Part shown: positions 1 to 7,485 of the stretch, one piece after another
Layout of the letters: every line of letters starts with the position of its first letter
How positions within the stretch are numbered: position 1 is the first letter of the stretch
Assembly (NCBI GenBank): GCA_024689485.1
Contig: JAILDK010000020.1
Location: 1-45,673 of the forward strand
Direction of reading: 5' to 3'
Source of the DNA: Fibrobacter sp.
Lineage (GTDB): Bacteria; Fibrobacterota; Fibrobacteria; Fibrobacterales; Fibrobacteraceae
DNA length: 45,673 bases
The notes under the pieces: model-generated
Databases searched by the model: none
Told to the model about the DNA's origin: nothing
What the model saw: only the letters and a program-made list of their open reading frames with translations
Program-made: the position numbers and the translations under genes

Positions 1-233
1 TAGTACCAACCGATTTTAGGGAAAAGGTGATAAAGAGGCAAAAGTGCATAGCCGTAAATTGCATTCACAAAAATCAGGTGCGGGTTGTATTCGGTACCGA
101 ATGCGCCTGTAAGCCTTGCCGCCATAAAATAGTCATCGATGGCTCCGAATTTAAGATCCCCAAAGATAAGGCAAAGAGCGAGGAAGAATAAATTGATGAC
201 GGCAGAAAATGCCAAAGCTTTTTTAATAGGCAT
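1..233 (-). CDS. Multi-pass membrane protein, N-terminal part only
   Basis: This is the first 77 codons of a minus-strand gene that runs off the left edge. I read it from the sequence: it starts MPIKKALAFSAV, followed at once by a hydrophobic helix (about residues 7-25). A DDYFM motif lies near residue 36, and a second hydrophobic stretch begins near residue 55. An acidic pair after the first helix followed by repeated membrane segments is common in large integral-membrane proteins of polysaccharide loci, including GT-C-type transferases, but the fragment is too short to name. The ATG is preceded, 6 nt upstream, by a TATATT hexamer and no Shine-Dalgarno sequence. It is divergent from the GT32 gene, with only 25 bp between the starts. 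Confidence 0.7.
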   Translation of the reverse strand, partial: MPIKKALAFSAVINLFFLALCLIFGDLKFGAIDDYFMAARLTGAFGTEYNPHLIFVNAIYGYALLPLYHLFPKIGWY

Positions 234-239
234 GGGAGA

Positions 240-251
240 AATATATATTTT
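240..251. promoter_or_regulatory. Overlapping divergent -10 elements
   Basis: The alternating AT block supplies TATATT on the minus strand (245-240), 6 nt before the ATG at 233. On the plus strand it supplies TATTTT (246-251), 7 nt before the ATG at 259. The two -10 elements abut, so the two promoters should compete. No -35 is obvious. The spacing predicts leaderless transcripts in both directions. Confidence 0.5.
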
Positions 252-258
252 TATCGAT

Positions 259-1071
259 ATGTCTATCCCTAAGATTGTGCACTACTGTTGGTTGAGCAAA
301 GATCCGTATCCGGAATTGGTTCAGCGTTGTATTCAGAGTTGGAAGGAAAAGCTTGCAGATTATGAATTGATGCTTTGGGATATGAATCGTTTTGACGTGC
401 ACTCTGTGCCTTGGGTGGAACAGGCCTGTTCTGTAAAGAAATGGGCCTTTGCTGCGGACTACATCCGTCTCTATGCTCTTTATAATTATGGCGGAATTTA
501 CTTGGACAGCGATGTAGAAGTTTTAAAACCATTTGATGATCTGCTTGATAGACCTTATTTTTTTGGAAAAGAACATACTCCGGATAGGATTGATTCGAGC
601 CATATTATAGAAGCAGCGACTTTTGGCGCAGAAGCCCATCATCCTTTGATCAAAAAATGCCTGGATTATTATGCCGGTAAAAATTTTATTATGGCGAACG
701 GTGCTTTTGATACAACCGTTCTTCCGCATATTATGGCAAGCGTCTTGAACCAAGAAGGCGCTTTGCGCGATTTGCTTCCGATGCATTATTTTTCGCCTAA
801 GAATACAAGAACACAAATGGTAGAAGCTACAGATGAAACGTATTCAGTCCATCATTTCAATGGATCGTGGTATTCTGTGGCGCAGCGAAAACATGTAAAT
901 GCTCGGATTCAATTGTGCAAATTGTTTGGCGAAAATGTGGGAACCATGATTTCGACAGTCTATGCTGTATTTGTGAATTTAAGGTATAATAGCTTTAAGG
1001 ACACATTGTCCCGTTGCAAGCAAAAAGGACTTTCTTTATTCCAGGCGAAAAAATGGCAATCCCAAAAGTGA
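259..1071 (+). CDS. GT32-type glycosyltransferase (DXD sugar-binding region)
   Basis: A 270-residue cytoplasmic glycosyltransferase of the Gly_transf_sug/GT32 group, predicted to add a nucleotide-activated sugar to a growing surface glycan. It opens with IPKIVHYCWLS, typical of the family. The conserved ADYIRLYALYNYGGIYLDSD block follows, with the metal and sugar-nucleotide-binding DXD at D83 and D85. A C-terminal HHFNGSW motif is also present. The reading frame is open further upstream, but ATG 259 is chosen because homology begins immediately there and a -10-like hexamer sits just before it. The next gene is a paralogue that overlaps its end by 19 nt. The sugar specificity cannot be read from the sequence. 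Confidence 0.88.
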   Translation: MSIPKIVHYCWLSKDPYPELVQRCIQSWKEKLADYELMLWDMNRFDVHSVPWVEQACSVKKWAFAADYIRLYALYNYGGIYLDSDVEVLKPFDDLLDRPYFFGKEHTPDRIDSSHIIEAATFGAEAHHPLIKKCLDYYAGKNFIMANGAFDTTVLPHIMASVLNQEGALRDLLPMHYFSPKNTRTQMVEATDETYSVHHFNGSWYSVAQRKHVNARIQLCKLFGENVGTMISTVYAVFVNLRYNSFKDTLSRCKQKGLSLFQAKKWQSQK

Positions 1072-1766
1072 TACATTATTGCTGGCTGAGTGGAGAACCC
1101 TACTCGGATCTCGTGCAAAAATGCATGGAGTCTTGGCGGAAAATTTTGCCGGATTATAGCTTTGTGTTATGGGATCGAGAAAAAATCCAAGAATGTTTTT
1201 GCCCGTGGGTTGAAACTGCTTTAGCAGAAAGAAAATGGGCTTTTGTTGCTGATTATGTCCGGCTGTATGCACTTTACAACTATGGCGGCATTTATTTGGA
1301 TTGTGATGTAGAAGTTCTAAAATCCTTTGATGATATTCTTGACCAAGATTGTTTTTTGGGACGGGAATCCCACAAGAATGTAATTGAAGCGGCTGTCATG
1401 GGTTGCGAACCGAATCTAGCATGGGTAAAAAAATCGTTGGATTGGTATGAAAATCGAAAATTCAATGTGTCGGATTTGAATAATCCATCGATTGCGATTC
1501 CGGTCGTTATAAAAAAAGCGCTGGTGAATTATTCCAATGTTAAAGTGCTGCCGGCGGAATGTTTTTCTCCCAAGGATAACCGAACAGGGAAAATTCGAAT
1601 CACGTCAAAGACTTATTGTATTCATCATTTTGATGGAAACTGGTTCAATGATTATCAGCGTGAGTACTTTAGAATTCGAGTGGAATTTTCTAAAAAGTAT
1701 GGTGCTTTTGTGGGGCTTGTTGCGGCGAGTCTGTTTTCGCTGAAGAAGAAATTGTTTAATAGGTGA
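1053..1766 (+). CDS. GT32-type glycosyltransferase, tandem paralogue
   Basis: A 237-residue protein clearly homologous to its upstream neighbour: IPKVIHYCWLS start, ADYVRLYALYNYGGIYLDCD block, DXD again at D83 and D85, and a HHFDGNW motif near the C-terminus. It is shorter mainly through loss of residues after the DXD region. ATG 1053 lies inside the last codons of the first GT32 gene, which implies translational coupling. The pair looks like a tandem duplication that has diverged, so the two enzymes probably add different or successive residues to the same glycan. Acceptor and donor are unknown. Confidence 0.87.
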   Translation: MAIPKVIHYCWLSGEPYSDLVQKCMESWRKILPDYSFVLWDREKIQECFCPWVETALAERKWAFVADYVRLYALYNYGGIYLDCDVEVLKSFDDILDQDCFLGRESHKNVIEAAVMGCEPNLAWVKKSLDWYENRKFNVSDLNNPSIAIPVVIKKALVNYSNVKVLPAECFSPKDNRTGKIRITSKTYCIHHFDGNWFNDYQREYFRIRVEFSKKYGAFVGLVAASLFSLKKKLFNR

Positions 1767-1774
1767 TAGGTGAG

Positions 1775-3064
1775 ATGGCAAAAGAAAAATTAAACATCTT
1801 GTTTGACGCGAAGATATTGCTGAACTATAAGGATAATGGATCCAGTCGCAGTGGAATTTTTTCTTTTACCTACAATGTTTTTAAGGAATTTCTTAAGCGG
1901 GAAGATGTGAACATTGTATTGTGGACCGAAGTTAAAAATTTATATGCTTTGAGCCTGTTAAAGAGAGAACTTTTCCCAAATGCAAATGTTTTTTATGATT
2001 TGCCAAAGAAATATGAAAAGCTTTTTAAGTTAAAATATTCTTTGGATTGCCTGTGGACTGCTAATTTGGCAAGACCTTTTATCCGTAAACCTATAGCTCT
2101 TTGTCGGTTAGTTTATGAGAATGTATTGAATACGTTCTTCCTAAACAAGCAGAATAAAAAAATAAACTCTTATGATTTCTTTTTTGAATCGTTTGAAAAT
2201 CCCCCCAAGATTGTACAGAAAAATAGTCTGATAAGATGTTGCAGCGTTTTGCACGATGCAATCCCGTTTTTGTTTAGCTATATGGGAGAGTCTTTTAAAA
2301 ATGGAATTCGGAAACAGATTGAATTAAGTAACTCTAATGATCTTTTCTTTTGTGATTCGGAAAATACAAAGCAGGATTATTGTAGACTATTTTCAAAGTT
2401 AAATAATAAAAATGCGTTTGCCGTTCTTTTGGCTGCGAATGCGGATTATAAGCCCGTGAACGAGGGCTGTGATTGTAATCGAGTCTTGGCGAAGTATCAC
2501 GTGCCGCAAAAACGCTATATCTTTAGTCTTTGTACTCTTGAACCTCGAAAAAATTTGGTGCGAGCGGTTCGCTGCTTCATGACTTTTGTTCAAAAAAATC
2601 ATATAGAGGATTTAGCGTGGGTTATGGGTGGTGGTCATTGGGATTCATTCATAAAAGAATTGAAGAAAAACGGGGTCGCCTGGGATTCTAAATACATTGT
2701 TCAGGCTGGCTATATAGATGATGAAGACCTGCCTGCTCTTTATAGCAATGCAGAATGGTTTGTATACACTAGTCAATATGAAGGATTTGGCTTGCCTCCA
2801 CTGGAAGCGATGCAATGTGGTTGCCCGGTTATAACGAGCAACAATTCGTCACTACCGGAAGTTGTGGGTGATGCAGGAATTATGATCGACTGGGATAGCG
2901 ACGAACAGCATATTGAAGCGTATGAACAGTATTACTTCAATGAAGAATTGAGAAAAGAAAATAGCCGAAAGGGGTTGGAACGATCTAAGCGATTCTCGTG
3001 GGAAAAGACGGTCGATGAAATGGTTAATGTGATGAAGAGAAAATTAGTCTCTTATGATTCGTAA
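1775..3064 (+). CDS. GT4-family glycosyltransferase
   Basis: About 429 residues with a GT-B fold layout. The N-terminal half is divergent. The C-terminal half carries the family hallmarks: [11 protein letters not shown] at the start of the second Rossmann domain, and [12 protein letters not shown] with the catalytic-site E-x7-E type spacing, followed by a [10 protein letters not shown] motif. ATG 1775 is preceded by GGTGAG and falls just after the stop of the previous GT32 gene; an upstream GTG at 1763 in the same frame is less likely. It is the third gene of a plus-strand glycosyltransferase operon. Its end overlaps the end of the opposing GT2 gene by 21 nt. Confidence 0.88.
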   Translation: MAKEKLNILFDAKILLNYKDNGSSRSGIFSFTYNVFKEFLKREDVNIVLWTEVKNLYALSLLKRELFPNANVFYDLPKKYEKLFKLKYSLDCLWTANLARPFIRKPIALCRLVYENVLNTFFLNKQNKKINSYDFFFESFENPPKIVQKNSLIRCCSVLHDAIPFLFSYMGESFKNGIRKQIELSNSNDLFFCDSENTKQDYCRLFSKLNNKNAFAVLLAANADYKPVNEGCDCNRVLAKYHVPQKRYIFSLCTLEPRKNLVRAVRCFMTFVQKNHIEDLAWVMGGGHWDSFIKELKKNGVAWDSKYIVQAGYIDDEDLPALYSNAEWFVYTSQYEGFGLPPLEAMQCGCPVITSNNSSLPEVVGDAGIMIDWDSDEQHIEAYEQYYFNEELRKENSRKGLERSKRFSWEKTVDEMVNVMKRKLVSYDS

Positions 3065-3988
3065 GGCCTTTAATAAATTGTAAAGTTTAATACCTGCAAA
3101 TCGAATAACTAAAGAGAATGTTTCTGAAAATAGTTCTTTTTTCCAGCGATTTCGAATCGTTTCGTATACTTTTTCTGAATCAAATTTAAATCTGTTGTTA
3201 TCTATCCATTCAATGTTGCTAAGTGGTATCGTGTGCTGGTGAAAAAAAGGAATACAACTATTTGCTTTTAAATAGTGGTGAATGATGCAATCTTCGCAGG
3301 ATGCCGTGCCGGAAGACATTTTTTTCCCCCATTGTGCTGTTGTATTCATTCCGTGCCGGTTGTTATAATTGAGAATTTTAGCGCAGTAAAAAACATTGCC
3401 GATAAGACAAAATTCTATCCAGAACAGCCAATCTCCGCTAGAAGTAAATGTCTGATATGTCTTCGGTATGGATTGGAGAGCTTTTTTCTTGAATAAGACT
3501 GCACTTGCGTTTAAAATAAAATTGTGGAAGATCATTTCTTTTTGAAGGAATGATCTTCCATGCAAAAAAGTGTCCTCTTTTATAGGAATATCTATTTTTT
3601 TCTCATTGGGTGTGACTATATATGAGTTTGTGAAAACCAGATTTACATCATTTACTTTTAATCGCCGCGTTGTTTCTTCTAGGAAATTTAATTCCGCCCA
3701 ATCGTCGCTCTCTGCAATCCAGATATATTCGCCCTGTGCTAAGTCAAATCCCTTGGCCCATTGTTTAAAGGGAGAACCGCTGTTTGTTTCATTATATACT
3801 ATATGACTTACTTGAGGACGATTGTGATATTCTTCAATGATTTCTTTGCTGTTGTCTGTGCTGCAGTCGTCAAGGATGATGACTTCAAAGTCTTGGAAAG
3901 TTTGATGGAATATGGAATCAAGACGCTGCTGAAGGTACTTTGCGTGATTATAGTTCGGAACGATGACAGAAACGAGTGGACTAGTCAT
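3044..3988 (-). CDS. GT2-family glycosyltransferase
   Basis: A 314-residue GT-A enzyme. The N-terminus SVIVPNYNHAKYLQQRLDSI is the classic GT2 opening. DDCSTDNS binds the nucleotide and ESDDW supplies the metal-binding acidic motif. It has no C-terminal membrane segment, so it is likely a soluble transferase acting at the inner face of the membrane. The start has a strong Shine-Dalgarno sequence (AGGAGC) and lies 8 nt after the stop of hipA, so it is probably carried on the hipBA transcript. That is unusual for a glycan gene and ties its expression to HipB autoregulation. Confidence 0.9.
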   Translation of the reverse strand: MTSPLVSVIVPNYNHAKYLQQRLDSIFHQTFQDFEVIILDDCSTDNSKEIIEEYHNRPQVSHIVYNETNSGSPFKQWAKGFDLAQGEYIWIAESDDWAELNFLEETTRRLKVNDVNLVFTNSYIVTPNEKKIDIPIKEDTFLHGRSFLQKEMIFHNFILNASAVLFKKKALQSIPKTYQTFTSSGDWLFWIEFCLIGNVFYCAKILNYNNRHGMNTTAQWGKKMSSGTASCEDCIIHHYLKANSCIPFFHQHTIPLSNIEWIDNNRFKFDSEKVYETIRNRWKKELFSETFSLVIRFAGIKLYNLLKALRIIRD

Positions 3989-3996
3989 GTTTGCTC

Positions 3997-5229
3997 CTAA
4001 AGATTTTTCTGCAACTTGTTCACAATTACTTCAAAAATATCATCGTGTTTTCTTAGTGAGGGATCTTCTTTGATGACCTTTAGGGAAAGCTCAATTTTAC
4101 GGATAAGTTTATGGTATGTGTCCATGAGGGCCTTTGCTTTGAGGCCTAATTGATTTGCAAGAAGTTCAAAATCGTATTCGTTAACTTTTCGAATTTCATA
4201 GTGCTTACCGATTTTCATGGAAAGTTTTTGTGTGAGATTTGGATACGCGAGCGTGCAAACTGCGTCGTAAAGCGGAGTGAGTTTGACAGAACCTTTGGGA
4301 AACATCAATGAGTAGTTTTTTCCGTGTGCGTCGCAGTTGCCTATAATGAAATTAAATAAAACGTATTGCAAAAAGGTACGTGTTTCTAGCAATGGGATGG
4401 TTGTATTGTTCTTAATGAGTTCATAGATATCGGCAATGCTTGGTCCGCCGTCGTTTTGATATTTGTTGTCGCTTAGTATTCCGAGAGCCTGGCATGTGTC
4501 TTCTTGATGAATTCGCTGAATTTTGCCATCTTGAATAGTTCGATCATAACGTTCTGCTAGCAGAAATTCTGTTTCATCAATCTGCATCAGTTTTACGTTC
4601 GGCACAGGGAGACCTGCGTATTTTGCTAGTTTTGTACAAATGTATTCATTTGCAGAAAGCGAGGATAGTGGCCCCTGTCCTGTTGGCTTTAAAATATGTG
4701 TTGAAGGCGCTCCGTTTTTGGGTAGATAGAATTTATCATTTGCATAAACGAGTGGAAGTTTTTCTTGCGCTCCGGCGAGGGATAGCCGCAATTTGTTCTT
4801 GACTTTGAGCAACGGACGGACGTTGATGTTCTGAATGTATTCGACAATTTTTTTTTCGGAAAGTGATTCATAATTTTCAGGAGAAAAATCGTAGGCGTTT
4901 TTGATTTGGAGATGTTCATCATCGGGCAAAATCGATATCATGCCGGCGCATTCGCCGCCGAGTTCCTGAAGTAGTTTGAGTGTGCTTTTTTCAGAGATGT
5001 GAAGGTATTCGGAGATGCGTTTTTTGACATTACCTTCGGGCAAGAGTCCTTCAAAAAAGGGAATGCATGCTTTTTGAGGGAGCTCGTTAGCTTGCAGAGG
5101 AAGTGAAAGTGAAATCGGTGGTTGTCCGGATTTCAGGTAATCTGTGGCATATGAAAAAACAACCCCTCTTTCTGAGGTGGATTCTAAATGTCCCGCTAGA
5201 TTTTCGCCTAGATAGACGTGCAATTTCAT
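3997..5229 (-). CDS. hipA: HipA-family serine/threonine kinase toxin
   Basis: A 410-residue homologue of HipA, a kinase that in E. coli phosphorylates glutamyl-tRNA synthetase and induces dormancy. The N-terminal HipA domain (residues 1-105) contains SLSLPLQ and LLPEG. The kinase core has the autophosphorylation/P-loop segment LSLAGAQEK with Ser150, a catalytic-loop motif GNCDAHGKN (D300, N305), and the metal-binding aspartate D322 in LTPLYD. All key residues are present, so it should be active. It is slightly shorter than the roughly 440-residue E. coli protein. Its ATG overlaps the stop of hipB by 4 nt, the standard antitoxin-first arrangement. The target protein cannot be inferred. Confidence 0.93.
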   Translation of the reverse strand: MKLHVYLGENLAGHLESTSERGVVFSYATDYLKSGQPPISLSLPLQANELPQKACIPFFEGLLPEGNVKKRISEYLHISEKSTLKLLQELGGECAGMISILPDDEHLQIKNAYDFSPENYESLSEKKIVEYIQNINVRPLLKVKNKLRLSLAGAQEKLPLVYANDKFYLPKNGAPSTHILKPTGQGPLSSLSANEYICTKLAKYAGLPVPNVKLMQIDETEFLLAERYDRTIQDGKIQRIHQEDTCQALGILSDNKYQNDGGPSIADIYELIKNNTTIPLLETRTFLQYVLFNFIIGNCDAHGKNYSLMFPKGSVKLTPLYDAVCTLAYPNLTQKLSMKIGKHYEIRKVNEYDFELLANQLGLKAKALMDTYHKLIRKIELSLKVIKEDPSLRKHDDIFEVIVNKLQKNL

Positions 5230-5447
5230 TTACCAATCTCGTTTTTTGTGATTTGTATTTTTAGACCTAGCATTTGGAGCACCTGCATGACTTTACCTAG
5301 GTGCAGGGACTGTTTGCCGTTTTCCAGTTCGGAAAAAAAACGATTCCCGACGCCGCAGAATGCTGCGCACTCGGCTTGGGTCAAATTAAGGCTCTTGCGT
5401 CGTTTTTTTATTACGGATGAAATATCCTCAGTTTTAAATATTTCCAT
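5226..5447 (-). CDS. hipB: HipB antitoxin, HTH repressor
   Basis: A 73-residue XRE-type helix-turn-helix protein (RKSLNLTQAECAAFCGVG then FFSELENGKQSL). It should neutralise HipA and repress the operon by binding the twin palindromes immediately upstream. Length and position fit HipB. The ATG is preceded, 6 nt upstream, by the hexamer TATATT. The sequence AAGG within those six bases may act as a minimal ribosome-binding site if any leader is made. Confidence 0.92.
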   Translation of the reverse strand: MEIFKTEDISSVIKKRRKSLNLTQAECAAFCGVGNRFFSELENGKQSLHLGKVMQVLQMLGLKIQITKNEIGK

Positions 5448-5453
5448 ACCTTA

Positions 5454-5459
5454 AATATA
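5454..5459 (-). promoter_or_regulatory. hipBA -10 element
   Basis: TATATT on the minus strand, 6 nt before the hipB ATG. With 17-bp spacing a weak -35 (TCGATT, 5482-5477) is possible. That would place the proximal HipB operator within the spacer, a classic repression geometry. Confidence 0.5.
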
Positions 5460-5462
5460 ATA

Positions 5463-5476
5463 TTCCCGAACGGGAA
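5463..5476. promoter_or_regulatory. HipB operator, promoter-proximal copy
   Basis: A perfect palindrome TTCCCGAACGGGAA, embedded in a longer identical block shared with the distal copy. It lies between the -10 of hipBA and any -35, so a bound HipB dimer would block RNA polymerase. HipB as the binder is inferred from position. Confidence 0.78.
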
Positions 5477-5512
5477 AATCGAGGCGTGCTCTACGGAAAA
5501 GTAATAAAAATA

Positions 5513-5526
5513 TTCCCGAACGGGAA
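5513..5526. promoter_or_regulatory. HipB operator, distal copy
   Basis: A second identical palindrome TTCCCGAACGGGAA with the same flanks (TAT before, AAT after). It is exactly 50 bp centre to centre from the proximal copy. That is close to five helical turns, which puts both sites on the same face of DNA and favours cooperative binding or looping. Confidence 0.78.
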
Positions 5527-5700
5527 AATTTCTTATTGCTTCGCAAGGAGCGTAATGAGAAGAATGATTCCTTTCTGAATATGGACTATACCCATGATAT
5601 GGGTATTTATTGAATGTGATAGAAAATAAATGGTTTTACAAAAAAGGGGTCTTACATCAAAAAAACTATATTTTTTTGATGAAATTTTTAGTGATCACGT
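5527..5700. other. AT-rich intergenic stretch with two palindromes
   Basis: No coding signal is seen. It holds two inverted repeats: 8-bp arms ATACCCAT/ATGGGTAT around GAT (5588-5606), and 10-bp arms ATCAAAAAAA/TTTTTTTGAT around CTATA (5656-5680). Either could be a regulator site or a weak bidirectional terminator. The promoter of the following glycosyltransferase gene must lie here, but I see no clear -10 near its start. Confidence 0.4.
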
Positions 5701-6687
5701 ATGAAACTACTCTATATTTTAGTTAGCAATTGTAATGACTACTATTATGAACAGGCTTTTTTGTCCATCCTGTCTGTAAAATATCAGATGCCTGAAATGC
5801 AAATTTCAATGCTAGTGGATGATGACACGAAAGATTCTCTTGTCGGTCCTAGAAAAAAAATTTTTGAATTTGTAGATGAACTCAAGGTTGTAAAATTTGA
5901 AAAGTCTGTAAATCCGATAGTTCGTTCTCGAGAATTGAAAACGACTATGAGGGAAAAAATTACGGGCGATTTTTTATATGTGGATGTGGATACGTTGTGG
6001 GTTGCTCCGATAGAGGAAAAAGATTTTTCTTCTGATATAATGGGAGTTCCAGATGGTCATGTTGAATTTTCAGATTTTGTTGGAAAAAAATTTCATTGTG
6101 AAAAAATGAAATCTTTGAACTTAGATTTTTCCGAGAAGTTTTATATAAATGGGGGCGTTCTTTTTGTGCGCGATACTCCTGTAGCCCATCAGTTTATGCA
6201 GGAATGGAATCGCTATTGGCGATATTGCTGTGAGAGGGGTTCTTTTACGGACCAACAGTCGTTAAATTATGTGAATTCCAAGATGGGTGGTGTGATTCAA
6301 TTGATGCCTCATTCTTACAATGCTCAGATTGTTTTTTCTGTGCGGTATCTTTTAAATGCAAAAGTGATTCATTATTTTGCGACGAATTTGCAATCGGATG
6401 AACGAAAATTACTCTTTGATTTGCAGAAAAAAAGTTTTTGGGATGATTTAAAAAAATCTGAAAATTACCTAGATAAAATGAAAAATGTTGTTCGGAATCC
6501 GAATGCTTTTTTTTCGCCTCAGATGGTTTCTGTTGATATAGAAAGGGAACGGATAGAAAATTTGTCTTATGGGTTGTTGTGTACGATTATTGATTCAAAC
6601 AAGACTCGTGCTAAAGTGCTTTTAAGAATGCTGAATAGTATCGCTCAGATTATAGTGAGTGCCTTTAAGTTTTTTCAAAAGAATTAG
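5701..6687 (+). CDS. GT8-like glycosyltransferase
   Basis: 328 residues resembling the nucleotide-diphospho-sugar transferases related to GT8. A short N-terminal strand (LLYILVSNCNDYY) is followed by LVDDDTKD. A TTMREKITGDFLYVDVDTLW segment carries the metal-binding DxD at D95 and D97. FYINGGVLFVRD and DQQSLNYV are typical of acceptor-side motifs in this group. It is strongly AT-rich in base and codon use, like the rest of the left glycan block, which suggests acquisition by transfer. It is a single-gene plus-strand unit, convergent with the ATP-grasp relic. The sugar donor is unknown. Confidence 0.8.
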   Translation: MKLLYILVSNCNDYYYEQAFLSILSVKYQMPEMQISMLVDDDTKDSLVGPRKKIFEFVDELKVVKFEKSVNPIVRSRELKTTMREKITGDFLYVDVDTLWVAPIEEKDFSSDIMGVPDGHVEFSDFVGKKFHCEKMKSLNLDFSEKFYINGGVLFVRDTPVAHQFMQEWNRYWRYCCERGSFTDQQSLNYVNSKMGGVIQLMPHSYNAQIVFSVRYLLNAKVIHYFATNLQSDERKLLFDLQKKSFWDDLKKSENYLDKMKNVVRNPNAFFSPQMVSVDIERERIENLSYGLLCTIIDSNKTRAKVLLRMLNSIAQIIVSAFKFFQKN

Positions 6688-6694
6688 AAAATTC

Positions 6695-7120
6695 TTAAAT
6701 GAGAATGTGTTTCCCAATTTTTTCATCCCATTCATTAGGGGTGAATTTTTCAAAGCCGGCCCCATGATAAAAGGTGTGTTCACCGCAATAAACACTTCCG
6801 TTGATACTGTAAAAGTCGATTCTGACATGCGGAAATCCTTTTGACAAGCTCTCTGCAATTTCTTTCATCTGTTCAAAACCGTTAGGTTTTTTTATAATGG
6901 CATCCCTTTTTGATGAATATTGTATTGAAAATGGCAATTGATTCCATTGGGGGTCATAGAGATTTCGATGATGCTCTGTGAATCTGTCGTAATCTACTTG
7001 TAAAAATTCAATTTTACCATTGAAACAGAAAAATTTATAGTCGTTTAATTCGTGATTATCATCTTCAATGTATTTTTCAGCAATGATTTTTGGCTTAATA
7101 TTCTTATAAGGCCATTCCCT
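6695..7120 (-). pseudogene. TupA-like ATP-grasp gene, C-terminal remnant
   Basis: Translating the minus strand from about 7120 gives an uninterrupted frame beginning REWPYKNIKPKIIAEKYIED. It continues through DYKFFCFNGKIEFLQVD and KPNGFEQM to GEHTFYHGAGFEKF and a normal stop. This matches the C-terminal half of the TupA-type ATP-grasp family found in polysaccharide loci. The N-terminal half, with the start codon and part of the ATP-grasp fold, is missing. The frame runs instead into the methyltransferase remnant. The first in-frame ATG is deep inside the conserved region, so this is a truncated pseudogene. Its 3' end is intact. Confidence 0.78.
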
Positions 7121-7446
7121 TGCATTCTTTGGGATTTAATCCGTACTTTGAAAATTTTTCTGCCAGGTTGGAGATGATTTCAACGTTGAATCCAACCTTT
7201 TTTAGTCTGTCAATATAATCGATTCCATAGATTCTTACGTGATCTCGCTGCCCAAAAACTCTTTCTCTGTCTTTGGAATCTGTTATGTTAGAGTCTTCGT
7301 AGGTGTTTGGCAATTTATACGAAATCGGTACTTGTTATATCGCAAATCCGCCTGTTCTCAAAACCCTAAATATTTCTGACATCCCTTTTATATCGTCTTC
7401 AACATGTTTTAATACATGATTGCATAGTATGAGTATACTTTGATGC
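7104..7446 (-). pseudogene. SAM-dependent methyltransferase remnant
   Basis: One frame reads ILILCNHVLKHVEDDIKGM, then EIFRVLRTGGFAI, then a TAA (7337-7335), then QVPISYKLPNTYEDSN and VFGQRDHVRIYGIDYIDRL, ending at 7104. This is the second half of a class I methyltransferase of the type common in glycan clusters (HVLEHVEDD and FGQxDHVRxYG motifs). The SAM-binding N-terminus is absent, the frame has a nonsense codon where Leu (TTA) is expected, and the last residues appear replaced at the junction with the TupA-like remnant. Decay by deletion plus a point mutation is the simplest reading. It follows the GT4 gene on the same strand. Confidence 0.75.
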
Positions 7447-7485
7447 AAATGGGATTGTGCCGGAGTCTTTCTAAAACAGTGTTGA

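Noticed and set aside
5656..5680. Palindrome ATCAAAAAAA/TTTTTTTGAT as a terminator.
   Set aside because: The stem has almost no G/C and no gene ends just before it on either strand, so it is left as an unassigned palindrome.
6695..6937. A small gene starting MPFSIQYSS.
   Set aside because: The ATG lies inside conserved ATP-grasp sequence; the frame and homology extend upstream to about 7120, so it is part of a truncated gene.
7104..7313. A free-standing small gene starting MPNTYEDSN.
   Set aside because: The same frame continues upstream beyond a TAA into clear methyltransferase sequence, so it is the end of a broken gene.
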